64,000 nucleotides of DNA. Source: Branchinecta lynchi. Its lineage: Eukaryota; Arthropoda; Branchiopoda; Anostraca; Branchinectidae. Below, piece by piece: positions 11,801 to 23,005 of this stretch. The position numbers were made by a program, and so were the translations under genes. The DNA lies in the NCBI GenBank assembly GCA_023053575.1, contig JAKZAP010000003.1, positions 31,254,228 through 31,318,227 of the forward strand. The letters run 5' to 3'. A model generated the notes under the pieces. That model did not search any database and was not told where the DNA came from. It was given only the letters and a program-made list of their open reading frames with translations. Numbering within the stretch: the stretch's first letter is position 1; every line of letters begins with the position of its first letter.

Positions 11801-12372
11801 AAGCTGCAAACTGATAAAGGTAAAGAATTTGTAATGAGAAATGTTCAAACTTTTTTGAAAAGTAATAACATTCAGTGGTTTACATCTGAAAGTGAATTGA
11901 AAGCACAAATAGTTGAACGATTCAACAGAACGCTGAAATAAAATCTGTGGAAATATTTTACTCACAGCAACACAAATAAATGGATTGATATTTTACCTGT
12001 ATTCGTTGATAATTATAATAACTCTTATCACCGCTCAATACAGATGAAACCAGTTGATGCTAGTAAAAAGGTAAATCAGAAAAGGGTTTTTAATACTTTG
12101 TTTCCTACAGATTTAATACAAGATGATAACAAAGTCACAGGAAATTACAAAATAGGAAATTTATTTAGAATTAAAAAAGACAAAAGGGTTTTTAATAAAG
12201 GATATTTACCTAATTACACTAATGAAGTATTCCAGATAGCAACCGTTGAACCTACCATTCCCATTACTTATGAAATATCTTACAAAATAGGGAATTAATT
12301 CAAGGGGGATTTTATGAAAAAGAACTTTCAAAATTCAAGACGCATGAGTGGTATGTTATCGGATATAGTTAA
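11801..12372 (+). pseudogene. Polinton integrase (rve, DDE type), C-terminal half
   Basis: Retroviral-type integrase that would insert the linear element and generate the 6-bp duplication. Visible parts: the second catalytic Asp in KLQTDKGKEF (about 11801-11830), the catalytic Glu in AQIVERFNRTLK (about 11909-11941), then NNSYHRSI.MKPVDASKK and a chromo/SH3-like tail with KRVFNKGYLPNYTNEVF. One stop follows FNRTLK and one frameshift lies near 12296, just before GGFYEKEL. The first catalytic Asp and N-terminal domain are missing. The 290 bp upstream (11512-11800) hold a different, unassignable ORF beginning MSEKARIKVYYF, so a deletion probably joined the two. Confidence 0.9.
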
Positions 12373-15300
12373 GAAAAGAGAAATTCAAAGAAACAAGGTC
12401 CAACAGTATGAGACGGAGAATGCAGGGTTTCGGGAATTTGCTTCAGAACTTAACGCTCCAGTTGTTATAGCACAACAAGAAAACACTAAAGATACCGTCA
12501 GAAAATTATAAGAAAACGCTGAAGTTATCATCGGAAAATTAGAGGAGGTGAATATTAATCCAAGAATACGGCTTCATCAGTTAGGTGAAACGTATAAAAC
12601 AGCTTTACAAAGACAACCATATCAGATTCCGGTTTCAGAGGTAGAAACGCAGTCAACACAATCTACCGCTTTGGAAGTATCTCTAGATTTATCAACAAGT
12701 ATCAAAGTCGTTGACATGAATCAAGGTGTTGATAAAGATTTATTAAAAGCACTTAATGTAAAATATAGAGTGAACCATACAAGATATAAAAGCGAATATT
12801 TTGAGATGCCTCATTGTCACTTTGATAACCCAGAGAATATAGAAGATGCTTTGTCTGAATTAACACCTATAAGTCAAAGTTGTGGTGGTTTGAAAAGTAA
12901 AAGTGGTTCTAGTAAGTATGGTAACATTATATTATTTATACAAGACTATAAGGATAGATTAAAAAACAAGAGCTACGAGCTCATATGGCACTTGTACGAG
13001 TAGGCTGTACAAGAAATTAGATGAGAACGTCACAAAATACACCCGCCATCCAAAAATGCGGTTCGGAAATAGAAATAGGATATTTAGTTTCACTCATTTC
13101 TGAGCAGTTCCGGCATCGTCTCGATTGTCTGTAGCAAATGCACATGACTGTTCAAACTTTCATCCCAATAAATCCATTTGTTTGATCCCTAGACGTGTAC
13201 ACGATTTCCGGTACCCACTCTATCTCGACCTACCGTGGCCGAATCTGGTTCGGAATATAAAAAATCGACCACCTAAAGCAGCTTCTTTTATACCATCTAT
13301 CAAGTTTCACTCGAATCTGAGCATTTTTGGAAAGTTCCGGTACCCCCCCCCCCTCCCACCAACGTTGTCGGAGCCGGTTCGGGCCCAATCTCTTAATTCC
13401 CTGTTCCTGTCCATCAAGTTTTACTGAAATTGGAGCTTAGCCTATCTGCAAGTTTCCAGTACCCCCCCCCCCCCCCTACCTTGGCGGAATTCGGCCCGGA
13501 CGCCAAATAACAAATCTAGGCCGCATAAACTCGGCACTGTCGAATTTGCATCTCATTCGGTCCATCCGTTTGGTTTTTGTGCATGTCAAAAGTCCCCCCT
13601 CCCCCAATTCCCCTAATCGTGGTCGCATATGGTTCGAACGCATGTTTTACATGTCGAGGCCATCGATTCGTATCACCCATTAAGTTTCACTCGAATCAGA
13701 CCACTCGTTTGCAATTTATAGAAGTCAATTTGCATATTTCTCTTCTCGTGCTCTCCCAAAAATGCTCGGATGTAGGAACGAAAGTTTCCGGGGGTATGTT
13801 GTGTCAGGTTCTTAAGTCAAGATAATTCGGGTCGCTAATATGCCTGCAAAGTTTCGTTGTCGTTTTACATCTGGAACTATTCTAACTCACGACTACCGGA
13901 ATTCCAGGAAACCCCTCCAACTCCCCCCACAGAGCCCCGAAACCATCTGGCTCCTTCAATTTCATCTAGGCCTAATGCTTGTTCCATCCATTAAGTTTCG
14001 TCCCAATCCCTCTGCTTTTAGAGTTTCTCGAGTCCCCCCCCCCCCCCCTCCATCCCCACAGGTATCGGACCCGACCCGGACGTGACACTGAACGTCCGAG
14101 GCGATAGCTCACCAGACAACTTTCATTCAAATCCGATCACCCGTTCAAAAGTTATGCACGCCACTAGATTCCGGACTCCCCATCTACCCACTCCCCCCAC
14201 GATGGTTGGGTCGGGGAAACGGCTGTTCTCAAGTCAATATGTTCGGATCCCTGACATACCTGCCAAGTTTCATCGCCCTAGGACATCAGGAAGTATGCCG
14301 AACTCGCGGGATCGCTAGAAATCCGGACCCCGACCCCAACTCCCCCACAGTGCCCTGATCCGGTCCGGTTATGTCAATGACGTGTCTAGGACTTGTGCTT
14401 GTTTTTCCCACAAAGTTTCATCCCGATCCCTCCACTCTAAGCGTTTCTCAAAATTTCCGGTTCCCTCCTCCAACTCCCCCCAGTGTCATCGGATCCGCCC
14501 GGATTTAAAGTGAGATGTCTGAGACACGAGGTCATCCTAAATATAAAATTTCATCAAGATCCGATCACCCGTTCAAAAGTTATACACGCCACTAGATTCC
14601 GGACTCCCCATCGATCCACTCCCCCCAGTATGGTCGGATTGGGGAAACGGCTGTTCTCAAGTGAACCTGTTCGGGTCCCTGACATACCTGCCAAGTTTCA
14701 TCGCCCTAGCACATCAGGAAGTATGCCGAACTCGCGGGATCGCTAGAAATCCGGACCCCCCCCCCCCAACTCCCCCAGAGTGCCTAGATCTGGTCCGCTT
14801 ATATCAATGACGTATCTAGGACTTGTGCTTGTTCTTCCCACCAAGTTTCATCCCGATCCCTCCACTCTAAGCGTTTCTCAAGATTTCCGGTTCCCTCCTC
14901 CAACTCCCCCCAGTGTCATCGGATCCGGTCCGGATTTATAGTGGGACGTCTGAGACACGAGGTCATCCTAAATATAAAATTTCATCAAGATCCGATGACT
15001 CGTTCGCAAGATAAAAATACCTCAAATTTTGGCTTCCCCCTCCCTCCACTCCCCCCCCCCCAGATGGTCGAATCAGGGAATTGACGATTTCCTATTTAAT
15101 CTGGTCGGGTCCCAGAGATGCCTGTCAATTTCCATCGTCTCAGCATATCAGGAAGCACGGAACTCGCGGGATCACTACAAATTCGGACTTCTCCCCCCCC
15201 CCCCAACTCCCCCAAAGTGAGCGGACCCGTTCCGGTTATATCAGCCATGTATCTAGGACTTGTGCTTGTACTTTCCACCAAGTTTCATCCGGATCCCTCC

Positions 15301-15928
15301 ACTCTAAGTGTTTTTCAAGATTTCCTGTTTCCCCCTCCAACTCCCCCCAATGTCACCGGATCCGGTTTGGATTTAAAATGGAGGGTCTGAGACACGAGTT
15401 CCTTCCATATATCAAGTTTCATTAAGATCCGATAACCCGTTCGAAAGCTAAAAATATCTCATTTTTCCTCATTTTTCCGGATTCCCCCTCCCTCCACTCC
15501 CCTCCAGATGGTCGGATCGGGGAAGCGAGTATTTCTAATTTAATCTGGTCCAGTTCCTGATATGCCTGCCAAGTTTCATCGTCCTAGCTTATCTGGAAGT
15601 GCCCGAACTAGCAAAACCGGGTCCGACAGACCGACAGACCGACAGACCGACTGACGGACAGAAATAACAATCGCTATATGGCACTTGAGTAAGCTCAAGT
15701 GCCATAAAAATTGAATCTAGTAGACCCTATATCAAACAACAAAGAACTGGTATATATATGAATCAGGATGAAATGAGTAACAAATTATACATTTTGATAG
15801 GTAGTAGAGTAAATGGGAATACATCTGATGAGGTGAGGAATGAGGCGATTGATATTATGGATTCATTTCTGCGAAATAAAATTTATACAAAGAAACAATA
15901 TAATTTATTGTATAAAAAATATTTCTAA
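12353..15928 (+). pseudogene. Unassigned Polinton protein, split by a GR insertion
   Basis: Starts at ATG 12353, overlapping the integrase end. It is open to 12964 except for one TAA at 12509-12511. It resumes in the same frame at 15710 (IESSRPYIKQQ...) and ends at TAA 15926-15928. The interruption is the GR element at 12965-15709. About 275 codons without the insertion. Charged, with no catalytic motif I recognise. The position between integrase and capsid genes suggests a virion-associated or regulatory protein, which is inference only. The C-terminal part (LYILIGSRVNGNTSDEV) resembles uncharacterised proteins of other Polintons as far as I recall. Confidence 0.7.
12965..15709 (-). mobile_element. 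GR element, copy 2, inserted in the Polinton
   Basis: 2,745 bp in minus orientation, so the homopolymer runs are C on this strand. The right-type end AACAAGAGC...GAGCTCATATGGCACTTGTAC is at 12965 onward. The left-type end lies at about 15600-15709: a (GACC/GACA)n microsatellite, then ATGGCACTTGAGTAAGCTC and its own inverted repeat CTCAAGTGCCAT, then AAAA. In between are about 18 units of 130-150 bp. The host gene frame runs from 12964 directly to 15710, which fixes both ends and shows no target duplication beyond the shared A-run. Confidence 0.88.
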
Positions 15929-15931
15929 TAA

Positions 15932-16885
15932 ATGGTGTTGTTAAGCATTGAAGGTAATGAAAGTATCATTGATACAACTTTTAGTCAACCAATTGAACTG
16001 AATCGTCATTGGGATTAAAAATAGGTTTGAATCAATGCACTTTGTGGTATTCGTGGCAAAACATAATTGATAAATTCGAAAATAATTCATTTCAGTATAG
16101 GAAATCTGAAGAGGAGGAATGGATTAGTGTTATAATCCCTAATGGGATGCACAATGATGATTGTTTTATTATTTTTTCTGTCAGTACTTTGATACTCCAA
16201 AAGATAAATGTCCTGTTAATTTCATCAAATCCGGAATCTATGAGGTTTGTAATCTTATTACAAGAAAAATACGTGTTTTGATTTAATACTGACTTTTGTC
16301 AGATTTTAGGATTTGAGAAGGAAAGTGAGATTTCTAGGAAAATCAATGAAGGTACAAAGCTTCCGAATATTACAAGAACCGTTTATAACAGTTCAAATTC
16401 ACTGCTCTCTCGTAAATAGTTCTATAGTAAACAAAAGTAAATCAGACGTAATTTGGACATTTGTAATTTCATCAAAAGGCATCTGTGATATTTGTAATCT
16501 TATTACAAGAAAAATACGTGTTTAGATTTAATAGTGGCTTGTGTCAGATTTTAGGATTTGAGAAGGGAAGTGAGATTTGTTGGAAAATTAATTTAGGTAC
16601 AAAGGTTCCGAATATTACAAGAAGTGTTGATAAAATTCAAATTCATTGCTCTCTTGTAAACAGTGTTATGGCAAACAAAAGTAAATCAGACGTAATTTGG
16701 ACATTTGTTCCGAATACAGAACCGGGTTGTCAAATTGTTGAAAATCCAAGACAACTAAATTATCTTCCTATCAATACGAAAGAGTATATTTATTCCTTGA
16801 GAATGATAATTACTGATCAATTAGGAGAACGATTGATCTGAATGGAGATAACGTTGGATACGTATTGCATTTAAGAAAACCTTAA
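15932..16885 (+). pseudogene. Polinton minor capsid (penton) protein, decayed
   Basis: Single jelly-roll vertex protein of the predicted Polinton virion. The start MVLLSIEGNESIIDTTF (15932) and the end NYLPINTKEYIYSLRM... with GDNVGYVLHLRKP (stop 16883-16885) match the family by my recognition. A 247-bp internal tandem duplication (about 16221-16467 and 16468-16714) repeats the middle of the gene and is not a multiple of three. There are stops at about 16018 and inside each duplicated unit. The gene sits directly between the unassigned protein and a small ORF. Confidence 0.85.
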
Positions 16886-16917
16886 AGGATTATTGAAATA
16901 AATTTATTTACTTATAA

Positions 16918-17298
16918 ATGTTGATTAATAATAAGCGATTACTTTATAAAAAGCAGTATGGAAGTGGAATTGGTAGTATATTAAAAAACATTGCTAATTT
17001 ACGCTTATTCCAAACGTCTCCAAAACAAATAAAAGATGGTATATTGATGTATAATAGAATTATTAAAGCGAGATTTGAGTTGTTGAAAAATAGAGCAATA
17101 GAATATGGGAAAGATTTAATATATGTAAACAAGAAAGAATTAATTGATGTCATTCCAAACAAAAAATCTATGAAAGATCTTCTAGGTGCAAAAAGAATTT
17201 TAAATCAAAGGAGCCAAGACTTATTCAAAACGTTAATGACTGGAAGTGGTTTGAAGACTCTAAAACAATTTTTATTTAATGATTTTCTTCTCATATAA
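16918..17298 (+). CDS. Small Polinton ORF of unknown function
   Basis: 126-codon uninterrupted frame, basic, beginning MLINNKRLLYKKQYGSGIG. The stop TAA is directly followed by the ATG of the major capsid gene (17299), the tight packing expected of virus-like genes. It is the only intact gene-sized frame in the element. No enzymatic motif. The Gly-rich patch GSGIG and basic N-terminus suggest a minor virion or DNA-associated protein, but that is a guess. Confidence 0.6.
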   Translation: MLINNKRLLYKKQYGSGIGSILKNIANLRLFQTSPKQIKDGILMYNRIIKARFELLKNRAIEYGKDLIYVNKKELIDVIPNKKSMKDLLGAKRILNQRSQDLFKTLMTGSGLKTLKQFLFNDFLLI

Positions 17299-18673
17299 AT
17301 GCCAGTAAATAAAATTGTTAGTCCGCAATGGAACATATTTGACTAACCGTTTGTTCATGTTACTGTGGTAAAATATGAATTTAAAGAAATTCGAGAAACA
17401 GATGTGAATGTATCTAATAAATCAGAGTTTGAATTTTTTGACTAAGAAATTAGATTCCTGGTTCTATCCAAGTGAAAGTTATCTTGAAGATATTGTAAGA
17501 ATAGTAAACGAAAATGGGACTAATATAGCTGCAGACGACGTTGCCACTTTAACGAATAATATATTTAATTTATTCAGTACCGCTGAGTATGTAATAAACG
17601 ATGAATCGGTTGAAAAAATTAATCATGTTGGTATTACAACTACCGTTACAAAGTGGATTAAATACTCTGATGATTATTCTTGAAGTGCAGCAAAAAATCA
17701 TTTCTGGTATAAAGATTGTAACCAAGGAAAAGATATCAATCCTTTAAATAGTTCGTTTACCATACCTGCAGCTGGAGCAACAGAAAGTTTATCTATTACT
17801 TCTACACGTAATGTAAATTACAATAAAGGTTTTGAAAAGATATATAACAGAACTAAAAACAGTAAATTAGTAAATATGTAATTACAATTTTCAGAATTCT
17901 TTCTGTTTTTGAACAGAAACAAACGATTCTTCAGAGGTGCATCGCATAAAATATTTCTAAGAAGAAATGATGATAACAATATGATTATAAGGAAAGGAAA
18001 TACTAATTTGAAAGTAGTAATCGAGTACTTATCCTGGAAGATCCTTATTGTAGCTACTAGTATCGAAATGATGAGTGAAATGAAGAATGGATTGGCAATG
18101 GATAGAAAGCATAATCCGATATGGGAATCATGTAATACTTATAAAAGGGATTTTAGTCAAAATAAGGAACAAATGTGGAAAGTTTTTTCTGAGAGAAACT
18201 ATGGGACAAAAGTAGTTGTAATGTTAGAGAAAAATGAAAAGCATAACAAAGAATTAATGAGTATTATGGTGTTTGATCATATGAATTTAATAGACATAGA
18301 ACTCAGAATTAATGGGGATAAATATCCGTAAGAACCACTCAAATGTGACTTTAGCGGTGAGAAATGCAAATACTCGAATCTCTACAATAGATTCATACAT
18401 ATGGGTTATTAACAATTAGCGTTTGGTACTGGTAGTGTTGTTAGTATAGAAGAATTTAAAGAAGTGTATCCACTATTTTGTTTCGACGTTACCAGACCCG
18501 AATCAAGTATATATAATGGAACAACTGCTGATATTGAAATAAGTTTAACATCGAAAGACGCTCTACCTGTACAGTATAATGTTTACTGTGTTCTATATTA
18601 TGAAAGAAAAGCTACATTAGATATTATCAATAAAAATATGTATGTGAGTTTGTGGGTTTGGATTTTTATTTAA
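17299..18673 (+). pseudogene. Polinton double-jelly-roll major capsid protein, decayed
   Basis: Major capsid protein of the predicted icosahedral particle. Segments recognisable in order: EYVINDESVEKINHVGITTT and WIKYSDDYS (about 17589-17683), NRNKRFFRGASHKIFLRRND (about 17910-17970), a long open part to INGDKYP (18331), then EEFKEVYPLFCFDV (about 18450-18490) and DIEISLTSKDALP (about 18530-18570). Early stop near 17344, further stops near 17681 and 18332, and frame changes near 17880 and 18440. It lies just inside the right inverted repeat. Its presence makes this Polinton a relic of a capsid-coding, virus-like lineage. Confidence 0.9.
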
Positions 18674-18691
18674 GAAAATCATCCGTTAATC

Positions 18692-19246
18692 AATGGAGTC
18701 CACAAAGGAAGTCTTGAATACAATCAGAATAAACAAATACCATAATACAATCAAAAAAGAATCCTTAGTATTCTGAAAGAAATATATTGTATTTAAAATG
18801 AGAATTGCTAAAACAAAATATGGTGATAAGTTGGTTTTATAATTAACCATAATGACAAAGCATGTGATTTGTTTATAACTCAGAAATATAATGCTATTGC
18901 TAATGAGTTACTTTTAAAGAAAAATTTAGTTTTGAAACCGATTGTACGGGAAAACAAGAACAAAGAAACATATGTGGATTTAGAACTGTTTACTCAGTAG
19001 TCTATATTGTAGTAGTTATAGGATACCGTTATTTTTTTTTTATAGTACATATATCAGTAGTTTGTTGAGATTCAAGGACAATATTTTCATTTCTGGAGGC
19101 CTTTATTTTTTTTTATTATGAAAATAAAAATTTCTTTGAAAAGGGGTTAATTTGATATATAATATGTTAAAATTGGTAATTTCATGTAATTAAGGGTTTA
19201 TTTTATAGGGGTGGGTTTGGTCTAGTAACTGTTATTCTATACTACT
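18692..19246 (-). repeat. Polinton right terminal inverted repeat
   Basis: Reverse complement of 5745-6298, ending ...GTTATTCTATACTACT. The immediately following ACCATC (19247-19252) is the right copy of the target duplication. Confidence 0.95.
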
Positions 19247-19252
19247 ACCATC
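19247..19252. repeat. Target-site duplication ACCATC, right of the Polinton
   Basis: Exact copy of 5739-5744. Confidence 0.95.
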
Positions 19253-19845
19253 ACACACAGAGCTATTCAGCCTTTATTTTTAAATTGTTTGTACAATCTA
19301 AAATGTTATGCTACCGATAGGTGCACTGCTAGCTAGCCTTGAATTCTAGGGGGGGAGGGGGGGGGGGGGGCTGTCCAAGCCAAACATTTTCGGAGCTATA
19401 CCGAAGTTTGCCTAGTATTTCGTTTTCGTTTAAAACACTTACAGTCCCTTATATCCCCGATCATGTTTTTGCTACGAAGCTGCAGAATTTTTAAGATCAT
19501 TAAAAGGTGTATTTTTCTTTTAAAGAAATGGTACGGTATGTTATATTTGTATAAAATGCATTTTACGTCGAAAAGCGATGCCATTAAAAAGTGATCTGTT
19601 CCTTACGATTGCCTCTTAAACACCTATAAGTGCAAATGATGTTAAGAGCTAAGATTGTGGCGCGATGTTATTGTTGCTAATATCGTCGTAAATAAACTTC
19701 TCTCCGTAAAAAAAAAGAAGCTGTGAACTGTTGCCAAGATCTGTAATTTTGCTAGTATTTTCGCCATCTGTATTCTCTATTTTAGGGATTGAAACTAACT
19801 AAACAAATAAAGGAAAAATGTAAGAGTTTCTGGGTGGTCAGGGTC
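19253..19845. other. Region without a recognised gene
   Basis: Contains a long G-run broken by one A (about 19350-19370) and no supported coding frame. Confidence 0.4.
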
Positions 19846-20143
19846 CAGTGCCGTCTTTTACTGTCGGTGGACCCTAGGCCCCTTTTCATGAATCAGAATT
19901 GTAAAAGCACCAGCACATTAGCACACAGGATGCTGGGTCGAGTCACCCTTGTCAGCATATTTCGGTAACGTAAATGACGGTGCAACATAGTTGGTCACAC
20001 CTGGATCCTGGATCGTAATGAACAAGGCAACACGGCTAGCAACCATAGCCTGGTTTCTCAGTAATTTACACCGGCAGCTTGGCCTCTGCCCCCCCCCCAT
20101 CCCCGGCCTAACCGGAACCGGCCTAAGGGTAAAGACGGCATTG
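19846..20143 (+). mobile_element. hAT-like MITE
   Basis: 298 bp. The left end CAGTGCCGTCTTTTAC and the right end TAAAGACGGCATTG are inverted repeats. The flanking octamers are TCAGGGTC (19838-19845) and GCAGGGTC (20144-20151), 7 of 8 identical. CA-G ends with an 8-bp duplication point to the hAT superfamily. No transposase inside. Confidence 0.7.
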
Positions 20144-20151
20144 GCAGGGTC

Positions 20152-20810
20152 GTCTCTTGGCTACGCTCTGAAGAAGCATATACGCGTTCAATTGTTTCAG
20201 ATCTATTTTGGCTGGTTAAGCCAAAAATTAAGAAGCTGCACCTATCAGATGTCCTCAGACATCAAACTTTCACGATTGCCTACTGGCCCCGAATACAGGC
20301 TGGTGACTTATTGTCTTCACTGGTTTAGTAGCAAAAAGGCTATTGAAACTGAACGGAAACCCTTAAGTTGCGTTTCCTCCCTCGTTTCTCCCTTAACGGC
20401 CAGATCTAGGAGCCATAGCCTATTTCGCTAAATGAGGTATCACAAATTCGAATCGTAAGTCCTCAGATCGTAGCAAGTAAAGTCCAAGTAGGATCCTAAC
20501 GCTGTGTATTTCAGGTTTAGTAGCAGTGACCTTAGGTTCCTATAGGTCTCTTTTCGGGTCTCCAAAGGTCCCGTTTTCGGTTTAATAAGTCCCTATTTCC
20601 AAGCCTCTAAACTTGTGGCATTGTTGTTGTTATTGTTGAGTCCGTTCAGAACTGTGCTGAGTTCAAGTTAATTGCTATTTAATATAAATCTAATTAGAAA
20701 TAAAGAGCCAATTCGGCAAAGAGAGAGGGCTTGATGCCAAATGGCAGGCATTCAAATGTACTTGATACACTTGTTATAATGACACACTAAGAGGAGTAAT
20801 TGTGTTACTC
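20152..20810. other. Region without a recognised gene
   Basis: No repeat family or coding sequence recognised. The frame crossing from the MITE to 20431 shows no family signature. Confidence 0.35.
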
Positions 20811-21271
20811 GACGAAATAAGGAGGATTTCGCGAGCTGGAAAGCAAAGTTGCTGTCACTGAAATGGTTTTCGCTCTGCCTCGGCAGGTTGCCCATTTTCC
20901 GATTCCGTTTTCGCAAACCGAATCAGGTTTTTCGAAAAGTGATTCCACAAAGTTAGTGTAAAGGTCCGGTGAAAGTTGAATGCTTTGGCGAAATTTCGAG
21001 GTGCGGAGAAAGCAAGACAAGTATCATGAAGGATGACTCCGTTGGAACAGATGAGAATGGAAAAGAATGTCTAATGAACTCTATCTCAATTTATTTAATT
21101 GTAAAAACTTTGGAATTTAAAATTTTCTCACCGGTTTCAGCTAACCAATCCACGAAAAAGCGGAAAGCAATTTTAGGAATCGTATTCTCACAGATTTTGC
21201 GATGTGCTTCGGTCGCTAAAAAGTGATTCCGGAATCTCACGAAATCCCTCCTCTAGTTTAGTAATTTCGTC
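20811..21271. mobile_element. Small foldback/MITE-like element
   Basis: The ends are imperfect inverted repeats: GACGAAATAAGGAGGATTTC with GCGAG at 20811-20835 against CTCACGAAATCCCTCCTC (21236-21253) and TAATTTCGTC further out (21262-21271). About 460 bp, no transposase. Target duplication not evident. The overlapping open frames on both strands are by-products of this palindromic layout. Confidence 0.45.
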
Positions 21272-21289
21272 TGTACATTCATGACTTCG

Positions 21290-22735
21290 TTTTTTATGGC
21301 ACTTGCAGCCTCTGTCTCTAGTGCGATATACCGATCGCAATTCCGTCTGTCGGTCTGTCGGTTGGTCCGTTTTTTTTTGTCACACTTTTTCGAGTTAGGG
21401 TACTTCCAGATGTTCTAGGACGATGAAACTTGGCAGCCATATCAGGGACCCGACCAAACTAACTTGGAAATGATCAGTTTCCCGATCTGACCATTTCGGG
21501 GGTGGGGGGTGGAGGGCGGGGATTCCGAAAAATAGACTAGTGTCTTAACTTTCGTACGGGTGATCGGATTGGATTGAAACTTAATAAATGAATAGATTAG
21601 GCTATATATCTCTGACGTCCCATTTGAAGTCTCGACTAGGTTCGACAGCTACGGGGAAACCGGGGGGGGGGGGGAGACCGGAAATTTCGAGAAAGGGTTA
21701 GAATGGAGGGATCGGAGTGAAACTTGCTGGGAAGAACAAACTTCTGCTCTAGATAAATCGTTTACATGATATCGCGGTTTTTGGTATTTTCACGACAAAA
21801 CTTGGCTGGCACAGCAAGGGACCCGATCAAACTGACTTGGAAATACAAATTTATCGAGCCGATAAATGTTGGGGAGTAGAGGGAGGGGAAACGGGAATAT
21901 TGAGTCATGCGTAACTTTGGAATGGGCGATCGGATTCGAGTGAAATTTAGTAATTGAACAGAGACCATGTCTCGGGTTATCTTTTCCATGTCCGTATCGG
22001 ATCCGACAACTATTGGGGGGGTATGGATACCTTACCGGCTTAGACTGAAGAGACCGGGATGGAACTTTGTCGGAATAACAAACAGATGCTCTGGGTAAAT
22101 CATCTACAGAACCGGATTGGTTCCGGGCACTGTGGAGGGAGTTGACGTGGGGTCCGGAACTCCAGTGATGGCGAATTTAGGTACAGATGTGCTAGGACGA
22201 TGAAACTTGGCTGGAATGTTAGAGATTCAACAAGATTTGCTTAGAAATCGTGATGTTTCATATCCGATTATTCCTTAAAGTATCAATATTGACCGCAAAG
22301 TAAGAAAAACACTTTTAAGCAAAATATATACTTTTGTGGTCCCCATGAGCCCACTATCATTTTTGCCTTAAGAATTTCGCTTACAAATGAAGTTCTAGCT
22401 CTCTTAAAGTGCGCATCGTAACCGGAAACTAAACAAAATACTTTTGACCAAACGGTATATATTAATGATCCCCAAGGGCTTGTCACCGTTTTTGCCTCAA
22501 GGATTTTGCTTGCAGATGATTTCTAGCGCTTAATAGCGCGCATCGTTACGGCAAAGTTCAAAAATAAAATACTTTTTACCAAACGATACATTCTCATGAT
22601 TTCAAAGTCCATGGTCATTCTTATCTCAAGGGTTTTGCTTACAAATGGTCAGAACAAACCCACGAAAAGGAAAATCCTATATTTCATCTTCTTATAACCG
22701 CCTTACAAGTGCCATATGAGCTACTAGCTCTTGTT
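21290..22735 (+). mobile_element. GR element, copy 3
   Basis: Left end TTTTTTATGGCACTTG (about 21290), then a (GTCY)n stretch GTCTGTCGGTCTGTCGGT (about 21345), then GATGAAACTTGG units with G-runs (for example 21663-21674). The second half has the ...TTAAAGTGCGCATC... type unit. Right end CAAGTGCCATATGAGCTA (22706 on) with AGCTCTTGTT to 22735. Plus orientation, no coding capacity. Confidence 0.85.
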
Positions 22736-22845
22736 GTAGTTCTGTTAATTTGTAGTTGTGTTAACTTTTAGTCATGCAAGCACCGTTTACCGGCTAGTGC
22801 ATATGACGTGTTTTGTTTTGACAAATTCATTCATTCATTCATAAT
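22736..22845 (+). repeat. Probable non-LTR retrotransposon 3' tail with (ATTC)n
   Basis: Short unique stretch ending in ATTCATTCATTCATTCAT (22825-22842), the simple-repeat type tail of CR1/L2-like elements. It directly follows the GR end and lies 160 bp before a claspin exon. A related tail is at about 54770-54790. Confidence 0.35.
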
Positions 22846-23005
22846 ATGGTGGTGATGGGTAAATGAAAATAAATTAACCATCCCTGCAAAACAAGCAAGC
22901 TTTTGCTTCTTCACCAAACGAAAACTATAGCCTACACTACCGTGTTAAACTCCCAAGTCCCTCAGCAGGCCGGATCTATAAGCCTTAATTAATTTTCTTT
23001 TCCAG

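Larger units (their letters stand above)
5745..19246 (+). mobile_element. Polinton/Maverick (adintovirus-like) element, complete in structure, coding genes decayed
   Basis: 13,502-bp element bounded by inverted repeats of about 555 bp that begin AGTAGTATAGAATAAC. ACCATC is duplicated on both sides. All recognisable genes lie on the plus strand in this order: protein-primed DNA polymerase B, integrase, unassigned protein, minor capsid (penton), small ORF, major capsid. Removing the 2.7-kb GR insertion leaves about 10.8 kb. I found no FtsK/HerA-type packaging ATPase and no adenovirus-type protease, which full Polintons usually carry, so this is probably an internally deleted copy. Every large gene has stops or frameshifts, so the element is not autonomous now. 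Confidence 0.96.

Noticed and set aside
13125..15425. Several Pro/Ser-rich open frames (PPPPTPP-type) as genes
   Set aside because: They arise from C-runs and repeated units of the GR element. The same peptides recur in every copy (29.3-31.8 kb, 52.3-54.1 kb) on either strand.
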